Positions 53,322 through 61,630 of a DNA stretch of 64,000 nucleotides are shown here, piece after piece. The position numbers and the translations under genes are program-made. Source of the DNA: Mycobacterium sp. DL99 (GTDB lineage Bacteria; Actinomycetota; Actinomycetes; Mycobacteriales; Mycobacteriaceae). The stretch is taken from NCBI RefSeq assembly GCF_004762045.1, contig NZ_SJOM01000007.1, positions 673,332 through 737,331 on the forward strand, in the 5' to 3' direction. Within the stretch, counting starts at the first letter, position 1. Each line of letters opens with the position of its first letter. Below the pieces are notes generated by a model that was not told where the DNA came from, did no database searches, and saw nothing but the letters and a program-made list of their open reading frames with translations.

Positions 53322-54554
53322 CTACTTGGCATCCCCCGAACTGCGGGAACCGGCTCCCTTGTCGGCACCGCTCGACGCGCTCGTCGACTTCTTCTCTGGC
53401 TTGGCGAAGGCCTTCTTGACGCTTTCACCAATCTTGTTGACGGTGGCCGAGATTCCGTCGCGGACATCCGAGGCCACCTTTTCGGCCGGCTTGCTCGTGG
53501 CGCCGAGAGGCCCGGACTTGCCGGGGGTTGCGACCAAGCTCTGGCGGACGAGTGAAGCTGTTGCCTGCTTGGCAGGTTTGGGCGTAACGCCTTCCGTCAC
53601 AGGCGAGTCCACAGAAGTCGCATCGGTCTCCGGTGCCGTAGGTGCCCGATCTATTGACAGTGTCACCGTCGATGTCGCAGCAGCATCTGGAACCGCCGAA
53701 ATAGGCGCCGACGCCTCGGGGAAGGTAGGTGGCGGCACCGGCTTCCCGATTGCTTCGGCGGCACGCTCTTGCCAGTCCACAAAGGCTCTGATCGGGCCAT
53801 CCACGCCGAGCAGTCCGCTGTGATTGAACGGGGCGTATCCGTTCAGCGCCGCCCCGGCGAGAACGGCAGGTGCGTTGAGCGCAATACTTACTGCCGTTTC
53901 GACATCACCGGTCTTGACCGCATCGACAAACCCTTGAGCGCTGTCCTGAAGCGCCCCTTTGATACTCCCCAAGGTGCCGAAGGCGAGGTTCATTCCCGCC
54001 ATGGCAACCAGGTTCGGTAGCGATGCGACAAACTTCTGCACGTTGGTCATCGTCGCGTTGACCACGTCATAAGCACCGAGCAGAGGGAACCCGAGGTTGA
54101 AGGCGGGGTACACGATGAGTGCGCTGTACACGCTGTCGATCGCGTCCGCGATGTTGCCAGCCGCCACCTGGCTGACTGCCGTCTGTAGCAAGCTGACCGA
54201 ACTGTATGGATTACTGGGGTTCAGCAGGCCCCCGATGGCGGTGGCCACCGTCTGCCCGATACCGGCCAGCTTGGTGGCATTCGCCAGCTGATTGGCGATC
54301 ACCTGGCGCAGGATCGGCGCCGGGTTGTCGGCGATCGCCTGGCCGAGTGCTCCGACATCGGTGAGGGTCGCTGTCAGTACCGAGGCCCAGGTGTCGAGAG
54401 GGTTGGTGAACGCCGACAGTTCAACTGCCGCATGCGACGGCAGTGTGGGCAGGTGGACGTCGGTCGGCGGTGGGGCGAGGGGTGTTACGGCGATGACGCT
54501 GGCGCCGACGAGGGCGACGCCGGCGGTTACGTAGGGCCGTAGAGCGAGACTCAA
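53322..54554 (-). CDS. Uncharacterised Ala-rich exported protein, module 2
   Basis: 410 aa, function unknown, paralog of the module 1 protein. The N-terminal hydrophobic segment is nearly identical in the DNA as well. The body has 'IADNPAPILRQVIANQLAN' and 'VKTGDVETAVSIALNAPAV', matching similarly placed segments of module 1. The C-terminus has 'SLVATPGKSG', 'VRDGISATVNKIG' and 'VKKAFAKPEKKST'. TTG 54554 is chosen, with GAAGGAG 6 nt upstream; ATG 54584 is the longer alternative. Divergent from its AraC gene across a 216-bp region. Confidence 0.75.
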   Translation of the reverse strand: MSLALRPYVTAGVALVGASVIAVTPLAPPPTDVHLPTLPSHAAVELSAFTNPLDTWASVLTATLTDVGALGQAIADNPAPILRQVIANQLANATKLAGIGQTVATAIGGLLNPSNPYSSVSLLQTAVSQVAAGNIADAIDSVYSALIVYPAFNLGFPLLGAYDVVNATMTNVQKFVASLPNLVAMAGMNLAFGTLGSIKGALQDSAQGFVDAVKTGDVETAVSIALNAPAVLAGAALNGYAPFNHSGLLGVDGPIRAFVDWQERAAEAIGKPVPPPTFPEASAPISAVPDAAATSTVTLSIDRAPTAPETDATSVDSPVTEGVTPKPAKQATASLVRQSLVATPGKSGPLGATSKPAEKVASDVRDGISATVNKIGESVKKAFAKPEKKSTSASSGADKGAGSRSSGDAK

Positions 54555-54677
54555 CTCGGTCTCCTTCGGTTCAGATGAGGGCATCAGTTGTCACTGACGG
54601 GCCGAAAAATACGGACTGAACCGCAGGAGCGCATTCACATTCTGTTTGCCTTGCACAATATTCCGGTCAAGCGGTGT
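54471..54677. repeat. Promoter/signal-sequence cassette, copy 2 (207 bp)
   Basis: Near-identical, gap-free copy of 52019-52225. Here it lies between the divergent module 2 gene and AraC gene, so it may serve both directions. Sequence similarity stops abruptly just after ggtgt at 54673-54677. Confidence 0.85.
54632..54662 (-). promoter_or_regulatory. Conserved upstream element, module 2
   Basis: Same element as at 52180-52210, with one base change (gcgcaatatt to gcacaatatt on the plus strand). 78 bp upstream of the module 2 TTG start and 109 bp from the divergent AraC start. Confidence 0.6.
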
Positions 54678-54770
54678 CGAGATGTGGTGGGTCGGGGGAA
54701 ACGGTCTGTTTGTGGCGGTTTGGGGCGTAGCCTGGCGCCGATCGAGATGGTTGTGCCTGGGGGTTTTCGC

Positions 54771-55625
54771 ATGGGATTGAAGCCGTGGGATGGTGGTCGG
54801 CCGCTGACTCCGCGCGTTGTGCTGGAGCAGAAGGATGTCGCGGCTCGGGGCCTGTCGTTTACGTTCGGGACTGAGCGGATAACGGAGCCCACGGATTGGT
54901 GCAGCTTCAGTGACACCCATCATCTGGTGTACGTATATCGGGGCGGGGCAATGCATTCGATGCAGACCGCGCTCGATTGGGGGCCGTCCGGGCAGGTGCC
55001 GCCGACATCGGGGGACGTGTGGTGGAAGCCTGCCGGTATTCCATGCGCGGCGTTGGTTCAGGGCGACGTCGCGGGATACTGCGAGATCGCGATCCCGCGT
55101 CGGGTGATCGGCGACACCGCGTTGCTGCCACGCATCAAGTACCGGGATCTGCTGATGCAGCACCTGGTCGAGGAGATCTACACCGTCGCCGATCGGGATG
55201 ATGCGATCGCGCGGTTGCTCACCGACTCCGTCGCCGAGACCATGCGCCTGCTGATCAGGGACAAGTATGCCGAGGCCCCGCCGAAGGCGCGCGAACACCG
55301 GGCCTTCGACACCGCCACGCGCGCGATGCTCGTGGAGTACCTCAGCGACGGCCTGGATTCGGAGATCCATCTGGACGCTCTGGCGCAGCTGACCGGGATG
55401 CCTGTTCAGGGATTCATCGGTGCTTTCCGCCGCGCGTTTCACACCACGCCCTACCAGTTCCTGTTGGACCTGCGGATCGAGCGCGCGAAGACATCACTGC
55501 TGACCACCTCGCAGACCGTCGCGGAAATCGCGTCTTCGGTGGGCTTTTCCACGCCCAGCCACTTCGCGAACGCGTTCCGGCGGCGTGTGGGAATCTCGCC
55601 GAGTGGTTACCGTCAGCGTTCGTGA
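54771..55625 (+). CDS. AraC-family regulator, module 2
   Basis: Regulator of 284 aa from ATG 54771, where the conserved 'GLKPWDGGRPLTPRVVLEQ' N-terminus begins; the open frame upstream belongs to the promoter region. The sensor domain has 'DWGPSGQVPPTSGDVWWKPA' and 'GYCEIAIPRRVIGDTALLP'. The C-terminal AraC DNA-binding domain has 'FHTTPYQFLLDLRIERAKTS', 'VAEIASSVGFSTPSHFANAF' and 'VGISPSGYRQRS'. Divergent from the module 2 exported-protein gene, which it is likely to control. Confidence 0.87.
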   Translation: MGLKPWDGGRPLTPRVVLEQKDVAARGLSFTFGTERITEPTDWCSFSDTHHLVYVYRGGAMHSMQTALDWGPSGQVPPTSGDVWWKPAGIPCAALVQGDVAGYCEIAIPRRVIGDTALLPRIKYRDLLMQHLVEEIYTVADRDDAIARLLTDSVAETMRLLIRDKYAEAPPKAREHRAFDTATRAMLVEYLSDGLDSEIHLDALAQLTGMPVQGFIGAFRRAFHTTPYQFLLDLRIERAKTSLLTTSQTVAEIASSVGFSTPSHFANAFRRRVGISPSGYRQRS

Positions 55626-55637
55626 TCGCCTGACGTG

Positions 55638-55667
55638 CGCCGACCCCTCGCCGAGGAGGGGCCGGCG
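55638..55667. terminator. 12-bp-arm hairpin between module 2 AraC and module 3 gene
   Basis: Arms 55638-55649 and 55656-55667 pair over 12 bp with one mismatch and a 6-base loop. It lies between convergent stops at 55625 and 55676. Confidence 0.65.
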
Positions 55668-55675
55668 CGTCGGTG

Positions 55676-56860
55676 TCAGCCGGCGTCGCCCGCCTTGTCG
55701 GCATGGGCTGAAGCACTCGTTGACTTTTTCTCAGGCTTGGCGAGTGCCTTCTTCACGTCGTCGCCAATCTTGTTGACTGTGGTGGAGATTCCGTCGCGTA
55801 CCTCCGAGACGAACTTAGTGGCGGATTTCTTGGTCGTGCTCGTTATCCCGGGCTTCCCGGGCTCGGCGACGAGGCTCTCGCGCACGGCGGGTCTGACTGT
55901 TTCCACTGAAGTATCCGAGGCGGCCGCGGCGGGACCTGCTTCAGTTGCGTCTGTCGCCGATGACGCTGCCGCGTCGCTCACTGTTGTGCCGCTTGTGGTT
56001 TCGCTTACGTGTTCTGTGACAGGCGCCTCGATTACCGGAGCCTCGGCAGCGGGCAGTGACAGCGCCGTCACCTTCGAGGTGACCGAGGTGGTGAGCTCTT
56101 CGGGGTCAGGCGGCGGCGGGTTCAGGATGTCGCGGAACTTTTGACGGGTGTCGTCGAGGGACCACCTCCACAAGTCGGCAGCGCCGAGGACCGCGGTTGC
56201 GACATTCGCGGCACCGTGCTGGATGACGTTGACGATCTTGCCGGGATCGCCTGTGGGCACTGCCTTTACGAACTCGCCGAGAGTGTTCGTTACCGCGCCG
56301 ATAACGCCGTAGATCGACAGCAGCTGGCCCGGGCCGAGGGACCATGCGGACAGGATCGCGGCACCGGTCAAATCCCTCGCGACATCGAACTGGGTCTTCA
56401 CGAAGCTCTGGAAGTTCATAAGCTGCATGAACGTGGTCATGAACGGTCCCATGGCGATAGGCATGAACGCACCGATCGCCCCGGTGAAATCGCCGGCCGC
56501 CAGTTTCTGCGCGTAGGTGGTCAATGCCCCCGGGAGGCCGGCCACCAGCCCGGCGTAGGACTGGCCGAGTGTACTGGCGATGTCACCAAGCGTTTTGCCG
56601 TCCGCGGCGAGCTTGCCGGCCAGCCCGACGATGATGGGGAACGGATCGTCTATCTCGGCCTGGATCGCATTCTGAATCACGGTGCTTGCCTGGGTGAATA
56701 CCGGGGAGAATACCCCGATGGGGTCATCGATCGCCGCGCTGAGTTGTATCGAGTGGGATTGCATCTCAGGCGGGGGCGCGGCCACCGGGGTGACTGCGAT
56801 GACGCCGGCGCCGACCAAGGCGACACCGGCCGTCATATACGGCCGTAAAGCGAGGTTCAA
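55676..56860 (-). CDS. Uncharacterised Ala-rich exported protein, module 3
   Basis: 394 aa, function unknown. The N-terminus 'LALRPYMTAGVALVGAGVIA' is the same hydrophobic segment. The body differs from modules 1 and 2 ('TSFMQLMNFQSFVKTQFDVA'-like central part, 'NPPPPDPEELTTSVTSKV'). The C-terminus keeps 'SLVAEPGKPG', 'VRDGISTTVNKIG' and 'VKKALAKPEKKST'. TTG 56860 with GAAGGAG upstream again supports the start; the long open frame beyond it is a shadow of the AraC gene. The most diverged of the three, so the oldest split (inference). Confidence 0.73.
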   Translation of the reverse strand: MNLALRPYMTAGVALVGAGVIAVTPVAAPPPEMQSHSIQLSAAIDDPIGVFSPVFTQASTVIQNAIQAEIDDPFPIIVGLAGKLAADGKTLGDIASTLGQSYAGLVAGLPGALTTYAQKLAAGDFTGAIGAFMPIAMGPFMTTFMQLMNFQSFVKTQFDVARDLTGAAILSAWSLGPGQLLSIYGVIGAVTNTLGEFVKAVPTGDPGKIVNVIQHGAANVATAVLGAADLWRWSLDDTRQKFRDILNPPPPDPEELTTSVTSKVTALSLPAAEAPVIEAPVTEHVSETTSGTTVSDAAASSATDATEAGPAAAASDTSVETVRPAVRESLVAEPGKPGITSTTKKSATKFVSEVRDGISTTVNKIGDDVKKALAKPEKKSTSASAHADKAGDAG

Positions 56861-56935
56861 GAAGGTCTCCTTCGCAACAGCGGGGATGTCAGCTACTGCT
56901 GACCGCGCGAAGGTATCTGGAAAGTCGCCGAACGA

Positions 56936-56966
56936 CATTCGCATTCTTTTGCACGTTCGAAATATT
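56936..56966 (-). promoter_or_regulatory. Conserved upstream element, module 3
   Basis: On the minus strand: AATATTTCGAACGTGCAAAAG then AATGCGAATG. It keeps the AATATT, GCAAA and AGAATG-GAATG blocks and lies 76 bp from the TTG start although the surrounding sequence has diverged. That argues for selection on the element. Confidence 0.55.
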
Positions 56967-56993
56967 GACGTAGATCGGCCGACTGCCGTGCTC

Positions 56994-57854
56994 TCAGCGA
57001 CGGTCGCGGTAGGTGCTCGGCGAGACCCCGACGCGGCGCCGGAACGCGGTCGCGAAATGATTCGGCGTCGAGAACCCCACCATCGCACTGACTTCGGTGA
57101 CCGTATGCGATGTGTTCCGCAACAGGGATTTGGCGCGTTCGATCCGTCGTTCCAGCAGGAACTGGTACGGCGTGGTGTGAAACGCTGCCCGGAATGCCTT
57201 GATGAAGCCGCCCACCGACATTTTCGCCTGCCGCGCAAGTGTTTCCAGAGTGATCTCGGAATCCATGCTGTCTTCGAGGAACGCGATGAGCATCGAACGG
57301 GTGGCTGAATCCAGGACGTCGGCCTTGCGCTCGGTCCGGCGCTGGACGGACTCCGTGTAGTTGTCGGTGATCAGCAGTCGCAGGGTTTCACCGATCGACT
57401 CCGTGAGCAGACGCGCGACCGCGTCAGTGCGATCGGCGACGTCGTGGATGCGCTCCACCATCTGATGAATCAGCGGGTCGTGGTGCTTGACCCGGGGAAT
57501 CAACGTCGTCTCGCCGAGCAGGTGATCCGGGATGGCGATCTCGCAGTACCCCGCGGTGTCCCCTTCGACCAGCGACGCACACTTGTCCCCGGCCGGCACC
57601 ACCCACACGTCGCCCACGCTCGGCAGCGCCCGGCCCGATGGGCCCCAGTCCAGATCGGTCTCCATCGAGCGCAGACGTCCGGCGCGGTGCACGAAGACCA
57701 GGTGACGGGAGTCGTCGAAACAGCACCAATCGGTCGTGGTGTCGATCTGCTCGGTGGCGAATCGCAGGGAAAGGCCGCGGGTGGCCACGGCCGTCTCGCC
57801 CAACACCACGCGTCGGGTGAGCGGCCGGTCGTCATTCCAGGGCTTCATCGCCAC
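56994..57854 (-). CDS. AraC-family regulator, module 3
   Basis: Regulator of 286 aa. GTG 57854 has AGGAGG 7 nt upstream, so it is preferred to ATG 57848 and to longer frames. The sensor domain shows 'DWGPSGRALPSVGDVWVVPA' and 'GYCEIAIPDHLLGETTLIP'. The AraC domain has 'ITLETLARQAKMSVGGFIKAF', 'FHTTPYQFLLERRIERAKSL', 'VTEVSAMVGFSTPNHFATAF' and 'VGVSPSTYRDRR'. Closer to module 1 than to module 2 by eye. Upstream of, and co-directional with, the module 3 gene, 133 bp apart. Confidence 0.88.
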   Translation of the reverse strand: MAMKPWNDDRPLTRRVVLGETAVATRGLSLRFATEQIDTTTDWCCFDDSRHLVFVHRAGRLRSMETDLDWGPSGRALPSVGDVWVVPAGDKCASLVEGDTAGYCEIAIPDHLLGETTLIPRVKHHDPLIHQMVERIHDVADRTDAVARLLTESIGETLRLLITDNYTESVQRRTERKADVLDSATRSMLIAFLEDSMDSEITLETLARQAKMSVGGFIKAFRAAFHTTPYQFLLERRIERAKSLLRNTSHTVTEVSAMVGFSTPNHFATAFRRRVGVSPSTYRDRR

Positions 57855-58041
57855 ACGAGACAACCTCCTGGGCGATTTGCGGCTCCGTAAATCTGGACAG
57901 GAGCGTAACGACCGGGAGGCAGGGACGAGGTTGTTTTTGCATTGAAATACCTGCCACCACGTGATGGCGGTCCTTAAAAAGGTCCGCGTGCCCGTGACCA
58001 ATTCGTGACCTTTGACCTGCGTAAACACGCCGCAAATGTCC

Positions 58042-58070
58042 TTGACAGGTTTCTGAGGAAACTCTCAGAA
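58042..58070 (+). promoter_or_regulatory. TTGACA with overlapping inverted repeat upstream of the 58.1-kb gene
   Basis: A consensus ttgaca (58042-58047) is followed by a perfect repeat, ttctgag (58051-58057) - gaaact - ctcagaa (58064-58070). The repeat falls where a bound regulator would cover the promoter spacer of the gene starting at 58120. The -10 is unclear. Lies in the 265-bp divergent gap after AraC module 3, which has no gene. Confidence 0.45.
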
Positions 58071-58119
58071 CAGGGGAGCGGTTGCTGCAACGCCGGATAA
58101 GTACCCGTATGGTGCCCGT

Positions 58120-58803
58120 GTGGGCCGACACGTATTAGCCAGCCCCAGTCAGCGCAAACTGCCGGCTGTAGCTGCTGCGATCATCGCGCCGGTCGTTGGG
58201 TTCTTCGCCGGCGGCAGTGATGCTCCTTCATCCCCCTTTTCCGACGCCGCCAAACCTGTCGCGGCACCCGCGCCGGCCCAGGAGCCGCCGTGCTGCATGG
58301 AGATCGTGACCGCGCCGTCGGCGTCCACATCGACGGTTGTCGCCCAGACCGTGGGCCTGAGCGCGGAGCAGGCACCGCCCGCGGCGGCCTCTCGCTGGCG
58401 CGTCATCAACATCCCGCAGCTGCTGCCCGTCGGCGACGCCCCGGAGCGCGGCCTGCAGGTCAAAACCATCCTCGCGTCGCGCAGCGTCAGCGCCGACTTC
58501 CCCGAGATCCGCGACATCGGCGGCGTCCGGCCGGACGCGCTGCGCTGGCACCCCAACGGCCTCGCACTCGACGTGATGATCCCCAACCCGAGCAGCGCCC
58601 ACGGCATCGAGCTCGGCAACCGGATCGTCGCCTACGCCCTGAAGAACGCCGACCGGTTCGCCCTGCAGGACGCCATCTGGCGGGGCACCTATTACACGCC
58701 CGACGGCGGGGCGAAGGCCGGCGGCTACGGCCACTACGACCACGTCCACCTCACCACCAAGGGTGGTGGCTACCCGAGCGGCGGCGAGCTCTACCTGCGC
58801 TGA
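58120..58803 (+). CDS. Exported protein with C-terminal hydrolase-like domain (Rv0320-like)
   Basis: Protein of 227 aa. A hydrophobic N-terminal segment (about 14-32) acts as signal or anchor and an Ala/Pro-rich linker follows. The C-terminal domain (about 125-227) has 'DIGGVRPDALRWHPNGLALD', 'GIELGNRIVAYAL' and 'GHYDHVHLTTKGGGYPSG'. His/Asp residues in 'HPNGLALD' and 'YDHVHL' resemble the metal site of LAS-type peptidoglycan hydrolases, though the activity is unproven. GTG 58120 start. Similar to exported protein Rv0320 (from memory). Confidence 0.75.
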   Translation: MGRHVLASPSQRKLPAVAAAIIAPVVGFFAGGSDAPSSPFSDAAKPVAAPAPAQEPPCCMEIVTAPSASTSTVVAQTVGLSAEQAPPAAASRWRVINIPQLLPVGDAPERGLQVKTILASRSVSADFPEIRDIGGVRPDALRWHPNGLALDVMIPNPSSAHGIELGNRIVAYALKNADRFALQDAIWRGTYYTPDGGAKAGGYGHYDHVHLTTKGGGYPSGGELYLR

Positions 58804-58854
58804 GCGTGGCGTGTCCCCAAGGTCAGGGAGCGCTGCGCCGTTTAGATTCCCCTC

Positions 58855-59769
58855 GTGGCGCGCAGAATGTCGTTCCGCCGGGCGCGATCGGTGATGAGCG
58901 CCGAGATCGCCTCGATCCGCCGCACCGATCCTGACCTCGATGCCGGTGACATCGCCGGATTCACCCTGCCGATCCTGGTGCGCGCCCTGGGCGTGGTGGC
59001 CATCGGTTTGGTACCCCTGCTCGTGGTCCGCAACGGGGAAACCGCGAACGAGCAACTGGTCCCGGTCATCGGATCCCTGGCGCTCGTCATCATCTGCGCG
59101 GCCGTGGTCGCCTGGCTGATCTCGATCGTCATCTCCGGGCTGGTGGTGATGATCCTGTACCGCACCCGGCCGTCATCCTCGTCGCGCCTGGTGATGCGCA
59201 TCCTGACCGACTCATTCATGCGCATCGACGACTCCACGTCGGCGCTGATGCTGCTGGCCCTGCTGGCCGGCCTGCTGTCGCTGGCGTTCGGCCTGCCGAC
59301 GCGCAGCGGCGACGAGTTGGCCAACTCGGTGCTCGACGACCTGCTGGCCGCGCAGATCGGCGTACTGCTGGTGGCGCTCGGGTTCTCCTTCATCGCCGAA
59401 TCGATCCGCTCGGCCGCCGACATCGTCGATGACCAGTCGCTGCTGTTGGCCTGGCCGTGGGCGCTGATCATCGCGTGCCTGAGTTGGGTGCTGGCCACCA
59501 TCGCCGGACCGTTCGAGGCGACGCGGATGCTGACCATCCTGCTGCACGAATGGTTGCCTGCCGTCGTCGACGATCAGTCCAGCGCCCAGGTGATCGCCGA
59601 GCTGGTCCCACCGTCGGCGCGGTGGTGGGTGGCGTTCGGGCCGCTGCCGATCATCGCCGCGATCTGGGCCTACGAGGCATACCGGCACGGGGGGTTCGCT
59701 GCGATCCGGCAGTTCTTCGACGACGAAGCGCCCGCCACGGTGCCGGATGCTCCGCGCGACAGCGACTGA
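58855..59769 (+). CDS. Multi-pass membrane protein of unknown function
   Basis: Protein of 304 aa with about five to six hydrophobic helices (near 42-60, 68-100, 130-150, 160-185, 195-215 and 262-278). Short charged loops include 'SRLVMRILTDSFMRIDDSTS'. I recognise no catalytic or binding motif. GTG 58855 start. It precedes the ABC exporter gene by 37 bp on the same strand and may be co-transcribed with it. Confidence 0.7.
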   Translation: MARRMSFRRARSVMSAEIASIRRTDPDLDAGDIAGFTLPILVRALGVVAIGLVPLLVVRNGETANEQLVPVIGSLALVIICAAVVAWLISIVISGLVVMILYRTRPSSSSRLVMRILTDSFMRIDDSTSALMLLALLAGLLSLAFGLPTRSGDELANSVLDDLLAAQIGVLLVALGFSFIAESIRSAADIVDDQSLLLAWPWALIIACLSWVLATIAGPFEATRMLTILLHEWLPAVVDDQSSAQVIAELVPPSARWWVAFGPLPIIAAIWAYEAYRHGGFAAIRQFFDDEAPATVPDAPRDSD

Positions 59770-59806
59770 ACCCGCACGATAGCCTTCGCGGGAAAAGGGG
59801 GTGCCG

Positions 59807-61630
59807 GTGGCCACAGTGGCGTCGTCGCTGCATATGGTGTGGCGCAGTCTGAGCATGCTCCGCGCGGTCCGGGGAGTGCTGGCCCTGCTGCTGGTGATCG
59901 GCGGGATCGCCTCGGCGCTGCCCTATATCACCGTGGCCGCCTTCGGGCCGATGGTCCAGGTCATCGCCGACGCCGGGAACAGCGGAAACCTCAGCAGCGT
60001 ATGGGATTTGCGCGGTCCGCTGGTGGCCCGCCAGGACGGGGTGCTGCATTCTCTGGCCGTGACGGTGCCGTTCGCGGTGCTTTTGGCTGTCTGGGCGTCA
60101 TCGCTGGTCCTGACCCAGCTCATGTATTTCGTCAACGCATGGATCGGCGCGAAGGTCGAACGGGTGCTGCTGGTGGACATCCGCCAGCGCGTCCACGACC
60201 ACATGCAGTCGCTGTCCTTGGATTTCTTTCTGGCCTCACGCAGCGGCGAGCTGATGCACCGGGTGATGACGGAATCTGCCGGTGTGCAACGGCTTCTGAC
60301 CGACTGTCTGCTGCCGCCGCTGATCGATGCGGCAGTGCTGGTGGTAGTGATCAGCTACCTGCTGGCCATCTCGTGGCAGATGACGGTGGCCGCACTGGTA
60401 CTCACGCCGCTGGCGCTGATCACCCTCAGATTCGCCGGCCGCCACGTACAGGCGGTGATGCACCGGGTGATGAATGCCGAGCGGGCGATGGCCGCCGAGG
60501 TCGAGCAGACGATCAGCGGGATCGCCGAGATCCAGACGTTCAACGCGGAACCGCTCCGGAGCAAGCGATTTCATGCCGTTTCGGAGGAGGCCGCCAAGGG
60601 ATCGGCGGCCTCGGTGGTGTGGATGCAGGCCACCGTCAACGGCTCACAGATCTTCGTCGCGCTCAGCACCGTGGTCGTGCTCCTGGTCGGCGTCGGGCTC
60701 AGCGGACACTTCGGACTGACATTCGCAGGACTTTTGGTCTTCGCGGGTGTGGTTCCGGTGATGTTCAGTGCCGCACAACGGGTTCTCGGGGCCTACACCA
60801 CATACAAGGCCCTGGCGCCGAATGTGACGTCCACCTACGAACTGTTGGACACGAAGCCCTCGGTGCACGAAGCCGAGGATGCCGTAGCGCTGGGCGAGGT
60901 GCACGGCAACGTGGTTTTCGAGGACGTGACTTTCGCCTACACGCCCGGTCGGAACATCGTCGAAGGGCTGTCGTTTTCGATCGCCGAGGGGGAGACGGTA
61001 GGACTGGTCGGCGGTATCGGGTCGGGCAAGTCGACGGTGTTCAACCTGCTGCTGCGGTTCCGGGATCCCCAATATGGACGAATTCTGTTGGACGGCAACG
61101 ATATTTCGACCGTAACCATAGAGTCGCTGCGCGATCAGGTGTCCAAACTCGCCCAGTTCCCGTTCTTCACCAAGGACACCATCCGGGAGAACATTCGGCT
61201 GGCGCGGCCGGACGCCACCGACGCCGACATCGAGGAAGCCTGCACCGAAGCCCACATCCACTCGATCATCACGACCCAGATGCACGACGGCTACGACACG
61301 GTGGTGGACGTCCAGATCCCCTCCGGCGGGCAGAAACGCCTGATCGCCCTGGCGCGTTGCCTGTTGCGCCGGCCCGAGGTACTGCTGCTCGACGAGCCGA
61401 CCGAGAACCTCGACGCCGACGAGCGGGCCCGGATGATCGGGGTGATCCGTGGCTATGCCAAGGACCGCACCTGCGTGGTGGTCAGCCATGACCTGGATTT
61501 CATTGCCGCGGTGGCCGACCGGATCCTGGTGCTCGAAGACGGGCGTATTTCACAGAGCGGCGATCATCAGACCTTGATGGGCCAGGACGGCCTGTACAAA
61601 CGGCTGCACGAGGTGCAGAACGGCCGCTAG
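59807..61630 (+). CDS. ABC exporter, fused permease-ATPase
   Basis: Half-transporter of 607 aa that would work as a homodimer. The transmembrane domain (about 15-310) has six helices. The ATPase domain has Walker A 'GGIGSGKST', Q-loop 'KLAQFPFFTKDTIRENI', a degenerate signature 'IPSGGQKRLIALARCLL', Walker B 'VLLLDEPTENLD' and switch His 'VVVSHDLDF'. GTG 59807 is chosen because AAAAGGGG ends 6 nt upstream; GTG 59801 directly abuts it. Substrate unknown. The stop overlaps that of the next gene (ctag). Confidence 0.88.
   Translation: MATVASSLHMVWRSLSMLRAVRGVLALLLVIGGIASALPYITVAAFGPMVQVIADAGNSGNLSSVWDLRGPLVARQDGVLHSLAVTVPFAVLLAVWASSLVLTQLMYFVNAWIGAKVERVLLVDIRQRVHDHMQSLSLDFFLASRSGELMHRVMTESAGVQRLLTDCLLPPLIDAAVLVVVISYLLAISWQMTVAALVLTPLALITLRFAGRHVQAVMHRVMNAERAMAAEVEQTISGIAEIQTFNAEPLRSKRFHAVSEEAAKGSAASVVWMQATVNGSQIFVALSTVVVLLVGVGLSGHFGLTFAGLLVFAGVVPVMFSAAQRVLGAYTTYKALAPNVTSTYELLDTKPSVHEAEDAVALGEVHGNVVFEDVTFAYTPGRNIVEGLSFSIAEGETVGLVGGIGSGKSTVFNLLLRFRDPQYGRILLDGNDISTVTIESLRDQVSKLAQFPFFTKDTIRENIRLARPDATDADIEEACTEAHIHSIITTQMHDGYDTVVDVQIPSGGQKRLIALARCLLRRPEVLLLDEPTENLDADERARMIGVIRGYAKDRTCVVVSHDLDFIAAVADRILVLEDGRISQSGDHQTLMGQDGLYKRLHEVQNGR

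Noticed and set aside
57855..58119. A cyclic-di-AMP (ydaO) or other riboswitch before the exported protein
   Set aside because: The only clear structure is a 7-bp inverted repeat over the promoter. The conserved multi-stem core of a riboswitch is not visible.
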